Source: Pyrinomonadaceae bacterium (lineage in GTDB: Bacteria; Acidobacteriota; Blastocatellia; Pyrinomonadales; Pyrinomonadaceae). From it: a stretch of DNA of 6,865 nt. The stretch is from contig JAJAYR010000455.1 of the NCBI GenBank assembly GCA_026786155.1, positions 1 through 6,865 of the forward strand. Reading direction: 5' to 3'. Both the position numbers and the translations under genes were made by a program. Below the pieces are notes generated by a model. The model made no database searches and was not told where the DNA came from. It saw only the letters and a program-made list of their open reading frames with translations. Of this stretch, positions 1 to 6,395 are shown piece by piece; position 1 is the stretch's first letter, and every line of letters begins with the position of its first letter.

Positions 1-2997
1 CAGGAAATTGTGACGGTGACGGAAAATGCTTCTCTGTTAAATACGACGACCTCCGAAGTCAGCACCAGGTTTGATGAACGGCGTTTGTCGGAGTTACCGA
101 TTGCTACCAACCGCAATGTCTATAACGTGCTGTTGTCGGTTCCGGGCGTGAGCCAACTCGGAAGCGGTCAAACCGGCTTTGCCAACGGCATCAGTTTTTC
201 GGCGAACGGCGGGCGGCTGCGCTCGAACAATTTTATGATTGACGGGCAGGACATCAACGACCCGTCGGTGGCGGGCGGTCAGATCGCGTTGAACAACCCG
301 GACGCGATTCAGGAAGTTCGCATTATCACGAATCAATTTCTGCCCGAATACGGACGCAATTCCGGCTCGGTCGTCAACTTCATCGGCAAATCCGGCACGA
401 ACGACTTTCACGGTTCGGCTTTCGTCTTCCACAATAACGAACGCTTGAACACCTGCAGCAATCTCAATCGCAGTGCCAGCGTTCCCGGCTCTACCATTCT
501 CGGTTTCTGTAATCCGAACGGAACCGTCGAAGCGCAAAAACGCGCACCGTTCCGCAAAGATTTTCAATACGGTTTCACCTTCGGCGGTCCGCTGACGTTT
601 TTGAAATTCGGCGAAGGCGGACCGACTTTTTTCAAAGCCAAAGACCGCACGTTTTTCTTCGGCGACTTCCAACGCGGAACTGAACGCCAACTCGGTTCGG
701 GCTTTACGCTGACCGGCGCGCCGACCGCTGCCGGACGCGCAGTTTTAGCGCAGTTCGCCAATCGCCCGCAAGTCGCCGCGCTTTTGAATTTCGTTCCGGC
801 GGGAGCCGGCAACGGAACGTCGGCGACATTTACCTCCGGCGGGCAAACCTTCACCGTTCCGCTCGGAAATTTTACCGGCTCGACTTCGGGCGCTTTTAAC
901 GACAATCAAGGCTCGATCAGAATTGACCGCCGCATCAGCGACAAAAATCTTTTATACGGACGCTACCGCGCCAACACGCAGGAATCTTCCGGCGGCGGGC
1001 AGGTTACGCCGCCCGGTTTGACGAACCTCGTCAAAACGAAAACGCAAGCCGCGACGATTGTCCTGAACAGTATTTTGACCAACCGGCTGACGAACGAAGC
1101 GCGCATCGCTTGGACGCGGTTCGACTCGTCCACCAATGCCCAGGACCCGTTAGCCGAATCAATTCCTTCGATTGAAATTTCGAGTTTGGCGTTGACCGGC
1201 TTCAACGCTGCCGCCAGCCGCACGGCAATCGGTCTGGCGGTCAATTTACCGCAGTTTCGCATCAACGACACTTATCAAATTCAGGACGCGATTTCCTACA
1301 CGACCGGCAATCACAATTTGAAATTCGGCATTGACGCGCGGCGCACCGATGTCAAAAGTTTCTTTTTCCCGACCGTGCGCGGTCGTCTGGCTTATACGAC
1401 GCTGCAAAATTTCATTGACGACACAGCGCAAACGGCGACCATCACTCTGCCGCTGCGCGGCGGCGACACCATCGGCTTTTACCGCTGGTATGAATTTTAC
1501 GGCTACGGGCAGGACGAATGGCGCGTGAGACCGAATCTCACCTTAACCTACGGCGCACGTTACGAATATCCGGGCGATTCGTTCGGCTATCTGAAGGATT
1601 TGAACCAGCGCATTTTGGCGGCGAACGGCAACAATCCGGCTTTCCGTTTCAACCCGTCGCCGAAGGTTGATAAAAACAACATTATGCCGCGCATCGGTTT
1701 CGCCTACACGCCGCGCACCGGCGGCAAGGGCGTTCTCGGTTTTATCACCGGCGACGACAAAATGGTTATCCGCGGCGGCTACGCGCGCACTTACGACGCG
1801 AACTTTATCAACATCAATTTAAATGTGTTCAGTTCGTTCCCGTTCGTGGCGGCGCAAAACACCTCGACGACCAACGCCTTCGTTACTCTGCGAAATACGA
1901 CCGTGCCGAATGTGGCGGAGCCGAACCGTTTGGTGAGAACCGTGGTTTCCGAAGATTTCCACGCGCCGGCGACCGATCAATTTTCGCTCGAAGTGCAGCG
2001 CGAGTTGTCCAAAGACGCGGTTTTCAAAGTCGGTTACATCCGCACGCGCGGCACCGGGCTGCTGCAATCGGTTGACGGCAATCCGTGCCGTCCGGGTTTG
2101 AATTGCCGTCCGGTGACGGTCGGTGGCGTGCTCAACCCGAACTTCGGCAATCGCGTGAACCCGAATTTGGAAACGATTCGTCTGAGAACCAATTCGGGCA
2201 GTTCGACCTACGACGGTTTGCAGGTCAGCTTCGACAAACGCCTGAGCAACAATTTCAGCGCGGGCTTCCATTACACCTTCAGTTCGTTTATTGACGACGG
2301 CTCGGAGGTTTTTAATCCGTCGGGCGGCGAAGTCGCCGTCGCGCAGGATTCGTTTAACCGCGCCGCCGACCGCGCCCGTTCGAGTTACGACCGTCCGCAC
2401 GTCTTTACCGGAAACTTCGTCTATGAATTGCCGTTTTACCGCGAGCAGCAAGGTTTTCTCGGACGACTGCTTGGCGGTTTTCAGGTGAACTCGTTCTTTA
2501 CGTTTCAAAGCGGCGCGCCGTTCACGGTTCTGCTCGGCGCGGACCCGACATCGGCGGTCGGCGGCATTGACGGTCTGGTCGGCAATCCGATTCGCCCGAA
2601 TTTGAACACGACTATAGATTTGTCGAGTATGTCGCTGCGCGAAATTCGGGCGCAATGCGGCACGCCGGTATTAACGCCGCTGCCGGGCAGCCCGAATTTC
2701 ACCAATAGTTGCCCGAACTTGTTTTCGGTGCTGGCTCCCGGTCAGCGCGTCGGCAACGCGGGACGCAACATTTTGCGTTCGGACGGAATCAAAAATGTTG
2801 ATTTCGGCGTGATTAAAAACACGCGCATCAGCGAAACGGTGCGCTTCCAGCTTCGCGCCGACATATTCAATTCTTTGAACGAACGCAACTACGGCATTCC
2901 GACTTCAACTATCGGGTCGGGAGCCGCCTTCTTGAACGAAGGCACGACACCCGCCGGCAATCGGCGGATTATTGTGGGCGCGAGATTAGTTTTTTAA
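1..2997 (+). CDS. Oar-like TonB-dependent outer-membrane receptor, 5'-truncated by the window edge
   Basis: The frame is open from base 1 (reading Q-E-I-V-T-V-T-E-N) and ends at TAA 2995-2997. The GTG at 10 is very unlikely to be the true start, because the signal peptide and the carboxypeptidase-like regulatory domain normal in this family are missing and must lie upstream. Counting from base 10, residues about 20-140 form the plug, with LPIATNRNVYNVLLSVPGV, MIDGQDINDP and EYGRNSGSVVNFIGKSGTNDFHGS. The rest is a long beta-barrel ending in the typical outer-membrane signature (IIVGARLVF, terminal Phe). About 995 residues are visible; full-length relatives are roughly 1,100-1,200. Such receptors sit in the outer membrane and import or bind large substrates using TonB energy; the substrate cannot be told from sequence. 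Six cysteines fall in three close pairs (149/167, 693/699, 883/901), probably disulfides. It converges with the acyltransferase gene across a shared hairpin. Confidence 0.93.
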   Translation, partial: QEIVTVTENASLLNTTTSEVSTRFDERRLSELPIATNRNVYNVLLSVPGVSQLGSGQTGFANGISFSANGGRLRSNNFMIDGQDINDPSVAGGQIALNNPDAIQEVRIITNQFLPEYGRNSGSVVNFIGKSGTNDFHGSAFVFHNNERLNTCSNLNRSASVPGSTILGFCNPNGTVEAQKRAPFRKDFQYGFTFGGPLTFLKFGEGGPTFFKAKDRTFFFGDFQRGTERQLGSGFTLTGAPTAAGRAVLAQFANRPQVAALLNFVPAGAGNGTSATFTSGGQTFTVPLGNFTGSTSGAFNDNQGSIRIDRRISDKNLLYGRYRANTQESSGGGQVTPPGLTNLVKTKTQAATIVLNSILTNRLTNEARIAWTRFDSSTNAQDPLAESIPSIEISSLALTGFNAAASRTAIGLAVNLPQFRINDTYQIQDAISYTTGNHNLKFGIDARRTDVKSFFFPTVRGRLAYTTLQNFIDDTAQTATITLPLRGGDTIGFYRWYEFYGYGQDEWRVRPNLTLTYGARYEYPGDSFGYLKDLNQRILAANGNNPAFRFNPSPKVDKNNIMPRIGFAYTPRTGGKGVLGFITGDDKMVIRGGYARTYDANFININLNVFSSFPFVAAQNTSTTNAFVTLRNTTVPNVAEPNRLVRTVVSEDFHAPATDQFSLEVQRELSKDAVFKVGYIRTRGTGLLQSVDGNPCRPGLNCRPVTVGGVLNPNFGNRVNPNLETIRLRTNSGSSTYDGLQVSFDKRLSNNFSAGFHYTFSSFIDDGSEVFNPSGGEVAVAQDSFNRAADRARSSYDRPHVFTGNFVYELPFYREQQGFLGRLLGGFQVNSFFTFQSGAPFTVLLGADPTSAVGGIDGLVGNPIRPNLNTTIDLSSMSLREIRAQCGTPVLTPLPGSPNFTNSCPNLFSVLAPGQRVGNAGRNILRSDGIKNVDFGVIKNTRISETVRFQLRADIFNSLNERNYGIPTSTIGSGAAFLNEGTTPAGNRRIIVGARLVF

Positions 2998-3018
2998 TTT
3001 AACCAATGATTCAACCTT

Positions 3019-3057
3019 AAAATGTGCGGCGGGAAGCAATTTCCGCCGCACATTTTT
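3019..3057. terminator. Bidirectional intrinsic terminator between convergent genes
   Basis: A 12-bp perfect stem pairs AATGTGCGGCGG (3021-3032) with CCGCCGCACATT (3043-3054) around a 10-base loop. A T-run (3053-3057) follows on the + strand, and the A-run 3019-3022 supplies a T-run on the - strand. It lies 22 bases after the receptor stop and 19 bases after the acyltransferase stop, so it fits termination of both genes. Confidence 0.88.
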
Positions 3058-3075
3058 ATGGAAATCATCTCAAGA

Positions 3076-4551
3076 TTATTTACTTGATAACTTTTCGATT
3101 TCCCTCTGCAAATTTTTGCGCTGAACCAGCAGGCGCAGAAACAAAGCGCGTTGGCGAAACAGCAGCCACGCCGATTTTAGCCAGACGCGCATATCAATTA
3201 AGGTTTCCGACGAACGCAAAGCGACGTAGCCGCATAAAATAACGATTGGAATCGCCACGAGCGCGATTTGCCAGCCGAAAAAATAAAGCATAAGCAGCGA
3301 AACAATCAGCCAAGTCAGCGGCATTAAGCCGATGGCGGCGATGATGGTCGAACTCGAACCGGCGATGTCGGTGTCGTGTGTTTTGAAGATTTTGCCGATG
3401 AGATTCGAGAAAAGATACGCCGGTGAATGAAGAACCGCGCCGACGATTGCCAGCGGCGCGAGCAGGATTAAAAGCACGACACGCAAAATCAGATAGCGGA
3501 AAACATACGCGGTCGGATGTTGCAGCACCGACAAACTTTCGGTCGTGATGCCGCTTTTTTTCAGGTTGTTTTCGTAGCGCGTAACTTTTTCGTTGAGTTC
3601 GCGCATTTTCTGCGGGTCGTTCTTTTCCAAGAGCGCGTATTTCGCCGCCAGATTCTGCAATCTTTGAACGGTTTGCGTCAAAGTTTGTTTGAAAATCAAA
3701 TTTTCAAACACGGACGAAAACAACGCCTCGGCTTTCAAAACTGCGTCGAGTTCCGATTCGGTTTCGAGATTCAAAGTAACGTCGCGCAGAGATTTTTCGA
3801 TTTTCGCCGTCAGCCGATAAACCGCCTCGCGCGGCGGTTCGCCCATTTCGTCCAACGCGACCGGCTCGACCTCGAAAATCTCGCCGTAACGAATCAAAAC
3901 TTCGCTGCGAAAAGAGGTTTTCGATGTGTAATAAAGTCCAACGGGAATTATCTTTAGGTTCGCTTCGTTTGATTTATCCGTTTGATTTTGGATTTTAGAT
4001 TCGGGATTTTGAATTCCTTCATCCTTCATCCCTCCGCCCTCATCCCTTCGGCTGCCGCCCGCGCCTAACGCGATTCGCGCCGCGCCGGTTTTTATTTTTT
4101 GCAGTTGCGGCTCGTCGTGCGAGACGCCTTCGGGGAAAATAGCAATGCAGCGTCCGCGTTCGAGCAATTCAAAGCAATTGTCGAAGGTAACGGCGTTGCT
4201 CTCCGCTTTCGCGTCCGCGTCAATACGGCGATAAATCGGCAGAATCTCGAAAGTTCGCAGTAGAAACGCGCCAATCCGGTTGTCGTAAAGCGTTGATTTG
4301 GCGAGAAAAGAAACGCGGCGCGACAAACTGACAAAGACGAGCGCAGGATCAACCAACCCGTTCGGGTGATTGAGAACGAAGATAATCGCGCCTGTTTTCG
4401 GCACTCGTTCGACGTTGACGGCTTCGATGCGGCGGAAAAACAGACGCAGCGCAATGCTGATAATCGCGTGAATCAACTGCCGCGCCCAAGATGCGCCTTT
4501 GCCGAGATAAATCATCTGCCGCAAGCCGAGCGTTTTCACACTTTCGGACAT
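3076..4551 (-). CDS. PlsC-like lysophospholipid/glycerol-phosphate acyltransferase with membrane-bound C-terminal extension
   Basis: Numbered from ATG 4551 (491 residues), the acyltransferase motifs appear in order: NHPNGLVD (H62, D68) for catalysis, ILPIYRR (103-109), FPEGVS (139-144) for phosphate binding, and IIPVGLYY (201-208). The family moves an acyl chain onto lysophosphatidate or a related acceptor at the inner membrane. The spacing H-X5-D is one longer than the textbook H-X4-D, as in a bacterial subgroup with NHPN motifs. A helical, probably coiled-coil stretch (about 289-331) and hydrophobic segments (about 351-378 and 401-445) follow; this extension recalls Gpt2/Sct1-like acyltransferases more than short PlsC. 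Residues about 166-194 are a low-complexity insertion made of intergenic-type repeat DNA. A TTG at 4596 would add 15 residues. Neither start has a good Shine-Dalgarno sequence, and ATG is preferred. The exact acceptor substrate is unknown. Confidence 0.87.
   Translation of the reverse strand: MSESVKTLGLRQMIYLGKGASWARQLIHAIISIALRLFFRRIEAVNVERVPKTGAIIFVLNHPNGLVDPALVFVSLSRRVSFLAKSTLYDNRIGAFLLRTFEILPIYRRIDADAKAESNAVTFDNCFELLERGRCIAIFPEGVSHDEPQLQKIKTGAARIALGAGGSRRDEGGGMKDEGIQNPESKIQNQTDKSNEANLKIIPVGLYYTSKTSFRSEVLIRYGEIFEVEPVALDEMGEPPREAVYRLTAKIEKSLRDVTLNLETESELDAVLKAEALFSSVFENLIFKQTLTQTVQRLQNLAAKYALLEKNDPQKMRELNEKVTRYENNLKKSGITTESLSVLQHPTAYVFRYLILRVVLLILLAPLAIVGAVLHSPAYLFSNLIGKIFKTHDTDIAGSSSTIIAAIGLMPLTWLIVSLLMLYFFGWQIALVAIPIVILCGYVALRSSETLIDMRVWLKSAWLLFRQRALFLRLLVQRKNLQREIEKLSSK
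3970..4056 (-). repeat. Repeat-like in-frame insertion within the acyltransferase gene
   Basis: On the - strand this reads GGGATGAAGGATGAAGGAAT followed by repeated AAAATCC/AAAATC words. These are simple, G/A-rich and A/T-rich intergenic-style motifs. Translated, it gives a hydrophilic, low-complexity loop (R-R-D-E-G-G-G-M-K-D-E-G-I-Q-N-P-E-S-K-I-Q-N-Q) between the FPEGVS motif and the IIPVGLYY strand, where family members normally have a short connection. The frame is kept open through it. Confidence 0.6.
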
Positions 4552-4642
4552 CGGCTCATTTTGTTCGTCTGGATTTCTCAACTCAAATTGAAGCAAGAAA
4601 TTTACGGTGCTGTTTCACAATTTATGCTGATGAGAAAAACGA

Positions 4643-4736
4643 TTCGGAATAGTTGAAAGATGATAGTTGAAAGATGACAGATTTGAGTGCGGTTTTATCT
4701 GTCATCTTTCAACTATCATCTCTCATCTATTCCGAA
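4643..4736. repeat. Long near-perfect palindrome, 40-base arms
   Basis: The left arm 4643-4682 and right arm 4697-4736 are reverse complements with only two mismatches, around a 14-base loop. The left arm holds two tandem copies of AGTTGAAAGATGA (from 4651 and 4665). It lies between the stop of the RraB-like gene (4789) and the start of the acyltransferase gene (4551). On the - strand it is followed by a short T-run (complement of 4635-4639), so it could end the RraB-like transcript. The stem is much longer than a usual terminator, which points to a mobile or interspersed hairpin element instead. Confidence 0.85.
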
Positions 4737-4788
4737 GTAAAACCAACTGAAAAATCTATTGAGCATAAAATTTGAAGCACTACCCAAT

Positions 4789-5208
4789 TTACTCTTTCTC
4801 GTCCTCATCCTCATCCTCAAATTCCTCGTCGTCTTCATATTCGCCGACTTCGCCGAATTCCCAGCCGTCGTAGGTTTTGATTTCGTATTCCTGCGCGAGT
4901 TTCAGAAATTCGACGTTTCGCTGCGCCAAGGTTTCGGGCGTGTGAACTTCGACTTTATCAATGTGCAGCAGATATTCGCCGGTTGATTTGTCGGTTTCCT
5001 CGTCGCCGAGTTCAAAAACGTCAACGAAATCGTAGCCGTCGGCTTCCAACTTCAAGCCGAGTTTTTCGAGTTTGTCCACGCTTTCGTCAACGAAGTAAAA
5101 GCTGTAAAGCATCTCTTCGCTCAAGTCCCAATTGTCTTCGGTTTTCGCATCGTTGAAAATTTCCCGGATGCCTTCAATCTGCGATGCCGTGTCTGTAAAT
5201 TCCATCAT
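4789..5208 (-). CDS. RraB-family protein (ribonuclease E inhibitor-like)
   Basis: This is a 139-residue acidic cytosolic protein. The core runs from NWDLSEEMLYSFYFVD (about 26-41) through KLGLKLEADGYDFVDVFEL and the strand YLLHIDKVEVHTPETL to LAQEYEIKTYDGWEFG. It ends in an almost purely acidic tail (EDDEEFEDEDEDEKE). The YDGW motif near the end of the fold and the acidic tail both match E. coli RraB, which binds the C-terminal scaffold of RNase E and changes which transcripts the degradosome cleaves. Whether this protein does the same is inference: RNase E scaffold regions are poorly conserved outside Proteobacteria. Two ATGs are adjacent (5208 and 5205), both downstream of a good Shine-Dalgarno sequence; the second has the better spacing. 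Inverted repeats flank the gene on both sides, suggesting its own transcript. Confidence 0.83.
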   Translation of the reverse strand: MMEFTDTASQIEGIREIFNDAKTEDNWDLSEEMLYSFYFVDESVDKLEKLGLKLEADGYDFVDVFELGDEETDKSTGEYLLHIDKVEVHTPETLAQRNVEFLKLAQEYEIKTYDGWEFGEVGEYEDDEEFEDEDEDEKE

Positions 5209-5213
5209 AATTT

Positions 5214-5220
5214 CTCCCTT
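5214..5220 (-). promoter_or_regulatory. Ribosome binding site of the RraB-like gene
   Basis: The - strand reads AAGGGAG here. It sits 5 bases before the first ATG (5208) and 8 bases before the second (5205), so it supports a start at this methionine pair and slightly favours the second. Confidence 0.75.
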
Positions 5221-5257
5221 TACATTACAAAAGTTTTTTAACGTCGGTTAGAATAAA

Positions 5258-5392
5258 TTCACCACAGAGACACCGAGGCACCGAGATTTTGAACGGATTC
5301 GTCGAGATTAATGCCGGTTAACTCAAATCAAACGGCGTGGCTCGATTCTATTTGATAATTCTTGCTCTGCGCCTCTGTGTCTCTGTGGTGAA
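5258..5392. repeat. Inverted pair of CCACAGAGACAC-type repeats
   Basis: The left copy 5258-5285 starts TTCACCACAGAGACAC. The right copy 5365-5392 is its reverse complement over 28 bases with three mismatches. The 79 bases between them (5286-5364) show no gene and no obvious motif. Words of this type (CCACAGAGACACAGAG) are, from general knowledge, scattered through intergenic DNA of many unrelated bacteria. The pair fills the gap between the lipoprotein gene and the RraB-like gene and could fold into a large stem-loop in the - strand transcript. Confidence 0.8.
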
Positions 5393-5412
5393 AAATCTCC
5401 CCCAAATTCAAG

Positions 5413-5892
5413 TTATTTCAACAGTTCCGGCACACCTTTCGGAAACGTAACGATTGAAAACGCCGAACACGCCAAACGGTCGCCGTCGGGAACAATCTGC
5501 ACGAAAATAAAGTGCGTTCCCTTTTCGTGTTGGTCGGTTTTGACCGCATACCAGAACTTCCGCATCGGCTTTCTGCCGCCGACCGTTCGCGGTTCATAGC
5601 CGGATTCGTCAGTCTTGAACTCCGCTTCTAACGGCTTTCCGAAAGTCGTCGTCATTCGTTCTAACAATTGATTAATTTGTTCCTGCGAATTGCCCGCACG
5701 AAAGGCTTCTTCGGATAAAAGCCAGATGTCCGCGCTGCGATTATTTATCATATCGTCAACGATTTTATCGCTCAACTGCCGCGCCTTTAGCTTATCAACG
5801 GCTGATGCGTCCGGCGCGTTGTCAGTCGCTTTTCCGGCGCAGTTCGCCAAAAGAATAGCGGCAAATAATAAAACGATTAAGTTTCGATACAT
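5413..5892 (-). CDS. Putative lipoprotein of unknown function, possibly DUF3887/DUF4019-like
   Basis: This is a 159-residue protein. Residues 1-18 form a lipoprotein-style signal: a basic start (MYRN), a hydrophobic core (LIVLLFAAILLA) and Cys18 in L-A-N-C. Asn just before the cysteine is unusual for a lipobox, so lipidation is likely but not certain. The mature part has a helical N-terminal half (SDKIVDDMINNRSADIWLLSEEAF, then QEQINQLLERMTTTFGK) and a strand-rich C-terminal half (MRKFWYAVKT, HFIFVQIVPDG, CSAFSIVTFPKG). This helix-then-sheet layout recalls small NTF2-like envelope domains such as DUF3887/DUF4019; that assignment is a guess by pattern only. A second cysteine lies near residue 142. 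No strong Shine-Dalgarno sequence precedes ATG 5892. The upstream gap holds a structured repeat block. Confidence 0.75.
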   Translation of the reverse strand: MYRNLIVLLFAAILLANCAGKATDNAPDASAVDKLKARQLSDKIVDDMINNRSADIWLLSEEAFRAGNSQEQINQLLERMTTTFGKPLEAEFKTDESGYEPRTVGGRKPMRKFWYAVKTDQHEKGTHFIFVQIVPDGDRLACSAFSIVTFPKGVPELLK

Positions 5893-5904
5893 ATCTATTC
5901 TGAC

Positions 5905-5995
5905 GTTCAGATCTGATGTTCAGAGTCCACGCTTCAGCGTGCCAAACCGCCGCGCTTGGCTGGCGGGCGCACACTTGAGTTCGGACTCCGAACAT
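5905..5995. repeat. Structured repeat block with nested palindromes
   Basis: An outer inverted pair joins 5916-5928 (ATGTTCAGAGTCC) with 5983-5995 (one mismatch). Nested inside are CACGCTTCAGCGTG (5928-5941, 6-bp stem) and CCGCC/GGCGG (5947-5951 with 5962-5966). The odd palindrome GTTCGGACTCCGAAC (5979-5993, 7-bp arms) overlaps the right outer arm. A direct repeat of GTTCAGA (5905 and 5918) and CAGATCTG (5908-5915) lie at the left edge. The block fills the gap between the small acidic protein gene and the lipoprotein gene and looks like one copy of an interspersed element; a terminator role for the upstream gene is possible but no T-run follows. Confidence 0.65.
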
Positions 5996-6005
5996 TGAGC
6001 ATAAA

Positions 6006-6263
6006 CTATTCGTCGTCTTTGATGTGAGCGATGTCCGAAGCCGTGTCGCTGCTGTTTTGAATCGCGCCGACACCGCTCGTCGGCATCATATCTTCGCGGT
6101 TCTCGGTCGAATGGTCTTGTCCCGTCTTTTTGCCCGCGCCGTCATCGTCAATCGCGTTAAAGTCTTCGTCGGAAACCGTGCCGTCGCCGCCCGGAATATC
6201 GCGTCCCGTCGCGGTCGTGTCTTTTTCGCGGTCGTTAAATACATCGTCGTTTTGCTCTGCCAT
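6006..6263 (-). CDS. Small, highly acidic, leucine-free, probably disordered protein
   Basis: This is an 85-residue protein of unknown function. It contains 23 Asp/Glu against 7 Lys/Arg, 9 glycines, and no Leu, Trp, Tyr or Cys. There is no signal peptide, membrane segment or recognisable domain, so it should be an intrinsically disordered cytosolic protein. Short motifs visible are DREKDTTATGRDIPGGDGTVSDEDFNAIDDD and a C-terminal SDIAHIKDDE. High glycine plus strong hydrophilicity fits the loose definition of hydrophilins (stress or desiccation proteins), but that is inference. A clear Shine-Dalgarno sequence precedes ATG 6263, which supports a real gene over the opposite-strand frame that overlaps it. 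The tandem 20-base array begins 130 bases upstream of its start. Confidence 0.7.
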   Translation of the reverse strand: MAEQNDDVFNDREKDTTATGRDIPGGDGTVSDEDFNAIDDDGAGKKTGQDHSTENREDMMPTSGVGAIQNSSDTASDIAHIKDDE

Positions 6264-6275
6264 AATTCTTTTTAA

Positions 6276-6282
6276 CTCCTTT
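6276..6282 (-). promoter_or_regulatory. Ribosome binding site of the small acidic protein gene
   Basis: The - strand reads AAAGGAG, 12 bases before ATG 6263. The spacing is a little long but no other start fits better, and the match supports translation of this strand. Confidence 0.6.
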
Positions 6283-6395
6283 GATAAATAAATTTCGTGT
6301 CTGTTTCGACTTTCTCAATTGCGGACGGTTTTCGCAAATGTCGAAGGCAATTTTGCCCGCCGCCTCGTTTCAATCATCGAGTATAAAATCTCGTC

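Noticed and set aside
1819..2655. 278-residue open frame on the - strand inside the receptor gene
   Set aside because: It is Arg/Ala-rich and is a by-product of G+C-rich codon use opposite a well-supported receptor; no family features.
3517..3957. 146-residue + strand frame opposite the acyltransferase
   Set aside because: The opposite strand encodes clear acyltransferase motifs and this frame shows none of its own.
4758..6005. Shared 12-mer ATTGAGCATAAA at 4758 and 5994, each near a - strand stop
   Set aside because: About one such pair is expected by chance in a window this size, and flanks do not match further.
5822..6073. 83-residue - strand frame spanning the 5905-5995 repeat block
   Set aside because: It is built from palindromic repeat DNA and overlaps the starts and ends of two better genes.
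6024..6275. 83-residue + strand frame opposite the small acidic protein
   Set aside because: The - strand frame has a good Shine-Dalgarno sequence and hydrophilic protein-like composition; this one mirrors it without a ribosome site.
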